From NCBI GenBank assembly GCA_943370595.1, contig CALRRO020000001.1, positions 496,001 to 560,000 on the forward strand: DNA of 64,000 nucleotides, in the 5' to 3' direction. The stretch is from Piscinibacter sp943370595 (lineage in GTDB: Bacteria > Pseudomonadota > Gammaproteobacteria > Burkholderiales > Burkholderiaceae_C). Shown here one piece after another: positions 48,030 to 54,414 of the stretch. Numbering within the stretch: position 1 is the stretch's first letter; each line of letters starts with the position of its first letter. The notes beneath the pieces were generated by a model, which searched no databases, had not been told where the DNA came from, and saw nothing but the letters and a program-made list of their open reading frames with translations. A program made the translations under genes and the position numbers.

Positions 48030-50579
48030 ATGGCCGACCCGAAGACGCACCGACCCGCAAGCCATGCCACCCGCGTCGTCGGCCTGGGCGCATCGGCCGG
48101 CGGGCTGGAACCGCTGGAGCAGTTCTTCGCGCAGGTGCCAGCCTCCAGCGGGCTGGCCTACGTGGTCGTGCAGCACATGGACCCGACGCACAAGGCACTG
48201 CTCGGCGAGCTGCTGCAGCGTGTCTCGGCGATGCCCGTGGAGGAGGTCGGCCAGTCGATGCCCGTACAGGCCGATCACGTCTACGTGATCCCGCCGAATG
48301 CCGAGATGACGCTCATGGGCGGCGCCTTCCATCTGGCCGAACCGTCGCAGCCGCGCGGCCAGCGCCTGCCGATCGACGTGCTGTTCAGCTCGCTGGCGCG
48401 CGAGCTCGGCGACCGCGCCATCGGCGTGGTGCTCTCGGGCATGGGCTCCGATGGCACGCTGGGCCTGCAGGCCATCCGCTCGCAGGGCGGGCTGACCCTG
48501 GCCCAGCAACCCGAGTCGGCGCAGTTCGACGCGATGCCGCGCAATGCCATCGCGGCAGGCTGCGCCGACATCGTCGCGCTGCCGGCCGAGATGCCGGCGC
48601 GCATCCTCGGCGTCGCCGGCCCGCGCACGCCCACCGAAGGCGAGGCGTTCAACAGCGACGTGCCGGACGAGAGCGCGTTCGCCGAGATCCTCGCGCTGCT
48701 GCAGGAACACACCCGCCACGACCTGACGCAGTACAAGCCGAACAGCCTGCTGCGCCGCATCGCGCGGCGCATGGCGGTGCACGGGCTCGACACGATGCCC
48801 GCCTACGCGGCCTTCCTGCGCACGAACGCCCATGAGCTCGACCTGCTGTTCAAGGAGGTGCTGATCGGCGTCACCGCCTTCTTCCGCGACCCCGAGGTCT
48901 GGCAGGAGCTCAAGGATGCCGTGCTGCCGGCGCTGATGGGCCGCGGTGGCATCGACGGCGGCCCGCTGCGCGCCTGGGTGGTGGGCTGCTCGACGGGGGA
49001 AGAGGCCTATTCGCTGGCCATGCTGTTCACCGAGGTGGCCGAGTCGGCGCCGGTGCACCGCGGCCGCCGGCTGCAGGTGTTCGCGACCGACCTGAGCGCC
49101 GACGCGATCGCGCTGGCGCGCGCCGGCGTCTATCCGGCGGGCATTGCCCGCGACATGCCGCCGGACCGCCTGGCGCGCTTCTTCACCGCGCATGCCAGCG
49201 GCTTCCAGATCGACCCGCGCCTGCGCGAGATGGTGCTGTTCGCGCAGCACGACGTGATCCTCGACCCGCCGTTCACGCGGCTCGACATCCTGTGCTGCCG
49301 CAACCTGATGATCTACTTCGGCGCGGCGCTGCAGCAGCGGCTGGTGCCGCTGTTCCACTACAGCCTGCGCCCCGGCGGCGCGCTGATGCTGGGCACCTCG
49401 GAGACCGTCGGTCGCTCGCAGGCGATGTTCCGCCCGCTGCAGCCGAAGTCGCGGCTATATTGGCGCAGCGAACACGGCATGGCGCTGGGTTCGGTCCACT
49501 TTCCCACCCATCGCCGGCCGTCGACACGCCCGGCCGCGCAGGAGTCCGGTCTGCCCCCTCTGCAAGCTCCTCCCGCCAACCTGCAATCGCTGACCGACCA
49601 GCTGCTGCTGCAGCAGTTCTCGCCGGCCGCGGTGCTGGTCAACGAAGGCGGCGACATCCTCTACATCAACGGGCGCACCGGGCGATATCTGGAGCCGGCC
49701 GCGGGCAAGGCGAACTGGAGCATCCACGCGATGGCGCGCCCAGGCATCCGCGCGCAGCTCGGCGTTGCGCTACGCACGGCGTTCCAGGACAAGACCACCG
49801 TCGAGCTGCGCGACCTGCGCCTGGACGACGAGACCCCCGGCGCGGTCGAGATCACCGTTCAGGCCGTCACGCAGCCGAAGGCGCTCGCGGGCACCGCGAT
49901 GATCGTGTTCCGCGAGGTCGCCGCGGCGCCCGGGCGCCGCCGGCGCGGCGCAGCGGCCGCCGGTGCCACCGACGCCGCGCTCGGCGAGGAACTGCTGCGC
50001 TCGCGCGAGGAGATCCGTGCCCTGCGCCAGGAGATGCATGCCTCGCAGGAGGCGCTGCAGGCGGCCAACGAGGAACTGCAGTCCACCAACGAGGAGTTGC
50101 AGTCGGCCAACGAGGAGCTGACCACCTCGAAGGAGGAGGCGCAGTCGATGAACGAGGAGCTGCAGACCATCAACGGCGAACTGCAGTCCAAGCTCGACGA
50201 CCTGGCGCTGGCGCAGAGCGACATGCAGAACCTGCTGAACAGCACCGACATCGCGACGCTGTTCCTCGACAACGACCTGAACGTGCGGCGCTTCACCGAG
50301 CAGATCGGCCGCGTGGTCCACCTGCGCGAGGCCGACATCGGCCGGCCGCTGAGCGACCTGGCCACCACGCTGGTCTACCCGCAGCTGCACGCCGACGTGA
50401 AGGAGACGCTGCGCACGCTTGCCTTCAGCGAGAAGCAGATCCCGACCACCGACGGGCACTGGTTCTCGGTGCGGGTGATGCCCTACCGCACGCTGGCCAA
50501 CGTCATCCAGGGCGCGGTGATCACCTTCGTCGACATCACCGTGGCCAAGGAACTCGAGGCGCGCCTGCGCAAGGCGTAG
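48030..50579 (+). CDS. CheB-CheR fusion with PAS domains
   Basis: 849 residues. A CheB methylesterase domain (about 15-200) has GASAGGLEPL with the catalytic Ser, VVQHMDP with His and LSGMGSDGTLG with Asp. A CheR methyltransferase domain (about 210-485) has the SAM-binding VVGCSTGEEAYSLAML and CRNLMIYF. It is followed by a PAS region (about 520-650), a long coiled coil of NEELQSTNEELQSANEEL type (about 665-720), and a second PAS domain (about 730-845). No receptor or CheA/CheY gene is near. Such fusions often modulate other signalling proteins. The start is predicted to be leaderless. Confidence 0.92.
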   Translation: MADPKTHRPASHATRVVGLGASAGGLEPLEQFFAQVPASSGLAYVVVQHMDPTHKALLGELLQRVSAMPVEEVGQSMPVQADHVYVIPPNAEMTLMGGAFHLAEPSQPRGQRLPIDVLFSSLARELGDRAIGVVLSGMGSDGTLGLQAIRSQGGLTLAQQPESAQFDAMPRNAIAAGCADIVALPAEMPARILGVAGPRTPTEGEAFNSDVPDESAFAEILALLQEHTRHDLTQYKPNSLLRRIARRMAVHGLDTMPAYAAFLRTNAHELDLLFKEVLIGVTAFFRDPEVWQELKDAVLPALMGRGGIDGGPLRAWVVGCSTGEEAYSLAMLFTEVAESAPVHRGRRLQVFATDLSADAIALARAGVYPAGIARDMPPDRLARFFTAHASGFQIDPRLREMVLFAQHDVILDPPFTRLDILCCRNLMIYFGAALQQRLVPLFHYSLRPGGALMLGTSETVGRSQAMFRPLQPKSRLYWRSEHGMALGSVHFPTHRRPSTRPAAQESGLPPLQAPPANLQSLTDQLLLQQFSPAAVLVNEGGDILYINGRTGRYLEPAAGKANWSIHAMARPGIRAQLGVALRTAFQDKTTVELRDLRLDDETPGAVEITVQAVTQPKALAGTAMIVFREVAAAPGRRRRGAAAAGATDAALGEELLRSREEIRALRQEMHASQEALQAANEELQSTNEELQSANEELTTSKEEAQSMNEELQTINGELQSKLDDLALAQSDMQNLLNSTDIATLFLDNDLNVRRFTEQIGRVVHLREADIGRPLSDLATTLVYPQLHADVKETLRTLAFSEKQIPTTDGHWFSVRVMPYRTLANVIQGAVITFVDITVAKELEARLRKA

Positions 50580-50617
50580 AGTCGGACCCTGGCAGCGCCG
50601 TTGCCGCGAGAGGCCCC

Positions 50618-51208
50618 ATGTCGAATCCTTCCCTGCCGCACGAACGCCTGACGGACCTGCGCCGCCGGGCGTCCTCACGACTGACCGGTGCCGCCAACGC
50701 CAGCACCGTTCCCTTCGCCGCCTCCGATGCCCTGGCCGTGCTGCACGACCTGGCCGCCTCGCCGGACACCGCCGCCGACGCCCTCGCCCTGCTGCACGAA
50801 CTGCAGGTCCACCAGGTCGAGCTGGAGCTGCAGGCGGAGGACCTGCGCGAGTCGCGCGCCGAACTAGAGTCGATGCTGCGCCGGCAGATCGAGCTGTACG
50901 AGCACCAGCCGGTTGGCTGCTTCACGATCGATCGCAGCCTGACGATCCAGGAGCTCAACCTGCGTGGTGCCGCGCTGCTCGGCGTGTCGCGCGACGATGC
51001 CTGCGGTCAGCATCTCGACACCTACCTGTCTGCCGGAGACCGGCGCCGCCTGCGCGAGTTGCTCGCGGACCGGCCTGCCGATGCGGGCACCCTCTCGCTG
51101 ACCCTCGAGCTGCGGCCGCGCGGCGGGCCGGATCAACCGATCCGCGCCCATGTCGGGAGCGACCCCGACGGGCAGCGCTTCCTGGTCGTGCTGGCACCCA
51201 CGAGCTAG
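50618..51208 (+). CDS. PAS-domain protein
   Basis: 196 residues. A helical N-terminal half ends in the coiled coil LHELQVHQVELELQAEDLRESRAELESMLRRQIELYEHQPVG, the typical lead-in to a PAS fold. The PAS domain (about 90-190) contains FTIDRSLTIQELNLRGAALLGVSRDDACGQHL. No output domain is seen. GAGAGG lies upstream of the ATG. It follows the CheB-CheR gene by 38 bp and probably works with it as a sensor or adaptor. Confidence 0.8.
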   Translation: MSNPSLPHERLTDLRRRASSRLTGAANASTVPFAASDALAVLHDLAASPDTAADALALLHELQVHQVELELQAEDLRESRAELESMLRRQIELYEHQPVGCFTIDRSLTIQELNLRGAALLGVSRDDACGQHLDTYLSAGDRRRLRELLADRPADAGTLSLTLELRPRGGPDQPIRAHVGSDPDGQRFLVVLAPTS

Positions 51209-51234
51209 CCGGGCCGGTGCGGCCGGCGCAAGGC

Positions 51235-51280
51235 CTCTGTGGGTCATAGCACCGACAGAACGTGTCGCCTCGCGTAGATT
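51235..51280 (+). promoter_or_regulatory. Degenerate palindrome-type promoter of the DUF535 gene
   Basis: CTCTGTGGG-TCAT-AGCACCGAC at 51235-51256 has seven of nine matches in each arm. TAGATT follows after 18 bp at 51275-51280. The spacing is right although the palindrome is weak. Confidence 0.5.
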
Positions 51281-51358
51281 GTCTCGGCCAGCGGACTCCG
51301 TTGCCGGTTGACCGGGCAGTTCGCCCGGTCGCGGAGGTGTCCGGCCGGAGACACGCCT

Positions 51359-52312
51359 TTGCCTCGCGCCCAGCACCTGCAGATCCCTCCGCAGCCGCCC
51401 GCCTCGGCGCCCGTCGGCCGCGTGGCGGCGCTGCGGCGCCTGCTGCATGCCGTGCGTCATCCGCGGCCGGGTTCGGTGGCGATCGGGCCGGGTCGAATGG
51501 CCATGCACTTCCTGCGCTGCCTGCGCCACCTGGACACCTTCCGCGACTGGCTCGGCAACCGGGCCAACCCGGCACTGCGCGAGGAACTCGACGCGCGCCC
51601 CTACCTGCTGACCTGCGTGGTCCACCCCTATCTGCACGGCGCGTGGCCGCCGCAGCAGCGGCTGCGCGTGATCGCGAAACACTACGCCCTGCTGCGCGGG
51701 CCCAGTGCACTGCTGCGCTCGACGACGCCGACGCTGCTCGCCGATGCCGGCGAAGGTTTGCGCATCGAGGTCGATCGGCCCGGCAAGTTCGAGCACGAAG
51801 GCGAAGCGACGATCCATCTGCGGCGTGAGGGTACCGACCTCTACGCCCTGGCCTTCACGCTCGGCGAGATCGACGGCCAGCGTGTCGCCTACGTCGGCGC
51901 GTTGCAGGGGTTGCGCAGCCCGGACGCGCTCGAAATCTACCGGCAGCTGACCCACCAGTGGCACGGCCTGCGTCCGCGCGACCTGTTGCTGGCGGCATTC
52001 CGCCGCGTCGGACACACGCTCGGCGTCACACGCATCCTCGCGATCGACGACGCGCACCGCGTCAGCAGCAACGCCTTCTACGCATCGAGCGGCCAGGTGC
52101 TGTCCAGTTACGACGAGGTCTGGCGCGAGAGCGGCGGGCTGGCCACTGCGGACGGCTTCTTCGAGCTCACCCCGGCGAACCCGCGGCGCGAGGCCGATGC
52201 CGTGCCGGCGCGCAAGCGGGCGCTGTACCGGCGCCGCTACGCGATGCTCGAAGGCCTGGAACAGCAGATCGACGCATCGGTCGCGGCCGGCGCAGCACGG
52301 ATTTGGACATAG
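51359..52312 (+). CDS. DUF535 (VirK/YbjX) family protein
   Basis: 317 residues from TTG 51359 (GGAGA seven bases upstream). The same frame is open to another TTG at 51308, so the exact start is unsure. Family signatures: HFLRCLRHLDTFRDWL, PYLLTCVVHPYLHGAWPPQQRLRVIAKHY, LAFTLGEIDGQRVAYVGALQGL and HRVSSNAFY. VirK/YbjX proteins affect envelope resistance in enterobacteria, but their biochemistry is unknown. C-terminal basic residues (RKRALYRRRYAML) are typical. It ends 36 bp before the GlyA-like gene. Confidence 0.83.
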   Translation: MPRAQHLQIPPQPPASAPVGRVAALRRLLHAVRHPRPGSVAIGPGRMAMHFLRCLRHLDTFRDWLGNRANPALREELDARPYLLTCVVHPYLHGAWPPQQRLRVIAKHYALLRGPSALLRSTTPTLLADAGEGLRIEVDRPGKFEHEGEATIHLRREGTDLYALAFTLGEIDGQRVAYVGALQGLRSPDALEIYRQLTHQWHGLRPRDLLLAAFRRVGHTLGVTRILAIDDAHRVSSNAFYASSGQVLSSYDEVWRESGGLATADGFFELTPANPRREADAVPARKRALYRRRYAMLEGLEQQIDASVAAGAARIWT

Positions 52313-52348
52313 CATGGCCAGCGTCGAGCACCTCAGGACGCGCCACCC

Positions 52349-53638
52349 ATGCCCACAGCCTCTCTGCTTCCGCCCGGCTACTTCAGCGCCCGCGTTTCAC
52401 AGACCGACCCCGTCATCGCCGACGCGATCGCCCGCGAAAAAGCCCGCACGCGTGGCGTGATCGAGCTGATCGCCTCGGAGAACATCGTCAGCCGTGCGGT
52501 GCTCGACGTGCAGGGATCGATCCTCACCAACAAGACGGTCGAGGGCTACCCCGGCAAGCGTTACCACGCCGGCGCGGTGAATGTCGACGTCGTCGAGGCC
52601 ACGGCCATCGAGCGCGCCTGCCAGCTGTTCGGCTGCCGCTTCGCGAACGTGCAGCCGCATTCGGGCAGCCAGGCCAACCATGCCGTTCTGCACGCCGTGG
52701 CCGAGCCGGGCGACACCATCCTCTCTATGGACCTCAACGCCGGCGGCCACCTGAGCCACGGCGCAGCCGCCAACTTCAGCAGCCGGTGGTTCAAGGTGAT
52801 CTCGTACGGCGTGCGCCGCAGCGACGGCCTGATCGACCACGACGAGGTCATCGAGCTGGCCCGCCGCCACCGGCCGAAGCTCGTCATCGCCGGCGGCTCG
52901 GCCTACCCGCGCGCACTCGACTTCGCCGCCTTCCGCCGCGCCGCCGACGCCGGCGGTGCGAAGCTGCTCGTCGACATGGCGCACTTCGCCGGCCTGGTCG
53001 CCGGCGGTGCACACCCCTCGCCCTTCCCGCACGCCGACATCGTCACCACCACGACCTACAAGTCGCTGCGCGGGCCACGCGGCGCGATCATCCTGTGGAA
53101 CGACGAGGGCCTGCGAAAGCGCATCAACCAGGCGGTCTTCCCGGGGCTGCAGGGCACGCCGTTCCTGCAGATCGTCGCTGCCAAGGCGGTGGCGCTGGGC
53201 GAGGCCCTGCGGCCCGAGTTCGCGCGCTATGCCGCGGCGGTGCTGGCCAATGCGCGCGCCCTCGCCGCCCGCCTGCAGCAGCATGGCTTCGACCTCGTCG
53301 GCGGCGGCACCGACACGCCGCTGATGCTCGTCGACCTGCGCGCCAAGGGGCTGACGGGCGCACCGGCCGCGCAAAGCCTCGAGCGTGCCGGCGTGATCGC
53401 GAACATGAACCCGATCCCATCGGACGCGGCCGACCTGAAGGTCATGTCGGGCCTGCGCTTCGGCGTCTCGGGGGCGACGACGCGCGGCCTGGGCGTGGCG
53501 GAGTTCGAGACCGTCGGCGACCTGATCGCGCAACTTCTCGACGGCCTGCGCGCGAGCCCCGGCGACAACGGCGCCGCCGAGGCCCGGGTGCGCGCGAGCG
53601 TGGGCGAGATCGCTGCGCGCTACCCGACTTACGACTGA
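52349..53638 (+). CDS. glyA: Diverged serine hydroxymethyltransferase paralogue
   Basis: 429 residues, fold type I PLP enzyme. Conserved: IELIASENIVSRAVLDVQGS, VEGYPGKRYHAG, NVQPHSGSQAN, DMAHFAGLVAGG, the PLP lysine K238 in TTTTYKSLRGPRG and SGLRFGVSGATTRG. Two normally invariant residues are changed: the His before the PLP lysine (THK) is Tyr237, and the second Tyr of KRYY is His73. The AHGG segment reads NAGG. These sit at the active site and suggest a changed substrate, such as another beta-hydroxy or alpha-methyl amino acid. A housekeeping GlyA would be expected elsewhere in the genome. Confidence 0.87.
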   Translation: MPTASLLPPGYFSARVSQTDPVIADAIAREKARTRGVIELIASENIVSRAVLDVQGSILTNKTVEGYPGKRYHAGAVNVDVVEATAIERACQLFGCRFANVQPHSGSQANHAVLHAVAEPGDTILSMDLNAGGHLSHGAAANFSSRWFKVISYGVRRSDGLIDHDEVIELARRHRPKLVIAGGSAYPRALDFAAFRRAADAGGAKLLVDMAHFAGLVAGGAHPSPFPHADIVTTTTYKSLRGPRGAIILWNDEGLRKRINQAVFPGLQGTPFLQIVAAKAVALGEALRPEFARYAAAVLANARALAARLQQHGFDLVGGGTDTPLMLVDLRAKGLTGAPAAQSLERAGVIANMNPIPSDAADLKVMSGLRFGVSGATTRGLGVAEFETVGDLIAQLLDGLRASPGDNGAAEARVRASVGEIAARYPTYD

Positions 53639-53731
53639 GCGACCTGCGACCGCGCGACCTGCGCCTGAGGCGGCGCCGCCGTGCTGGCGTCGATGATCAC
53701 GTCGCCGAAGCCGGCGAACCGCAACGCCCAC

Positions 53732-53765
53732 CGCACGGACAGGGTCGGATCGCAGCGCGCACACT
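53732..53765 (+). promoter_or_regulatory. Half-site promoter of the SOUL gene (leaderless)
   Basis: Only the proximal arm is kept (CGCACGGAC, 53732-53740). After 19 bp comes CACACT (53760-53765), six bases, then ATG 53772. No Shine-Dalgarno sequence is present. Confidence 0.5.
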
Positions 53766-53771
53766 CGCGCC

Positions 53772-54377
53772 ATGCGCCGTTTCCTGATCACCCTGCTTGC
53801 CGCCTTCGCCCCCAGCATGAGCCACGCCATCGAAGAGCCCGCCTACGAGGTCGAGCGCCGCATCGGCGAGGTCGAGCTGCGCCAGTACGCACCATACGTC
53901 GTGGCCGAGGTCACCGTCGAGGGGCCGGCCGACGAGGCGGGCAACACCGCCTTTCCGATCCTGGCCGGCTACATCTTCGGCAAGAACCAGGGCGAGCGGA
54001 AACTCGAGATGACGGCACCGGTGACGCAGTCGGCGGTGCCGGTGAAGATGGCGATGACCGCACCGGTGACGCAGGCCGCCACGGCCAGCGGCTACGTGGT
54101 GCAGTTCGTGCTGCCGCGCGACGTGACGCTGGAGACCGCCCCGGTGCCGCTGGACGCGCGTGTGAAGTTGCGGCAGGTGCCGGCCAGCCGCGTCGCGGTG
54201 ATCCGCTACTCCGGCCGCTGGACGCAGGCCAATTACGACGAGCACCTGGGCAAGTTGCAGGCCGCGCTGCGCGACGCCGCCGTGTCGTGGTCGGGCGAGC
54301 CGGTGCTTTCGCGCTACAACCCGCCGATCACGCCCTGGTTCCTGCGCCGCAACGAGATCTGGCTGGCCGTGCCCTGA
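53772..54377 (+). CDS. SOUL family haem-binding-like protein
   Basis: 201 residues. Signal peptide (FLITLLAAFAPSMSHA). Domain with IEEPAYEVERRIGEVELRQYAPYVVAEVTVEG, FPILAGYIFGKNQGERKLEMTAPVTQ and YSGRWTQANYDEHLGKLQAAL, the SOUL/HEBP layout. A second TAPVTQ occurs in a short internal repeat. It ends with the NPPITPWFLRRNEIWL signature. Members bind haem or related tetrapyrroles; the periplasmic location suggests haem handling or redox defence. The gene is monocistronic, with the start placed directly behind a -10 box. Confidence 0.88.
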   Translation: MRRFLITLLAAFAPSMSHAIEEPAYEVERRIGEVELRQYAPYVVAEVTVEGPADEAGNTAFPILAGYIFGKNQGERKLEMTAPVTQSAVPVKMAMTAPVTQAATASGYVVQFVLPRDVTLETAPVPLDARVKLRQVPASRVAVIRYSGRWTQANYDEHLGKLQAALRDAAVSWSGEPVLSRYNPPITPWFLRRNEIWLAVP

Positions 54378-54414
54378 GCTGGCGCAGCCTGGCCGGGCCT
54401 GAACGCTGCACGCG

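Noticed and set aside
2817..53771. The recurrent palindromes as REP/BIME-type or transposon-derived repeats
   Set aside because: Only about 10 bases of core are conserved, orientation follows the downstream gene, and the distance to a -10 box is fixed. REP elements usually lie after genes and share longer sequence.
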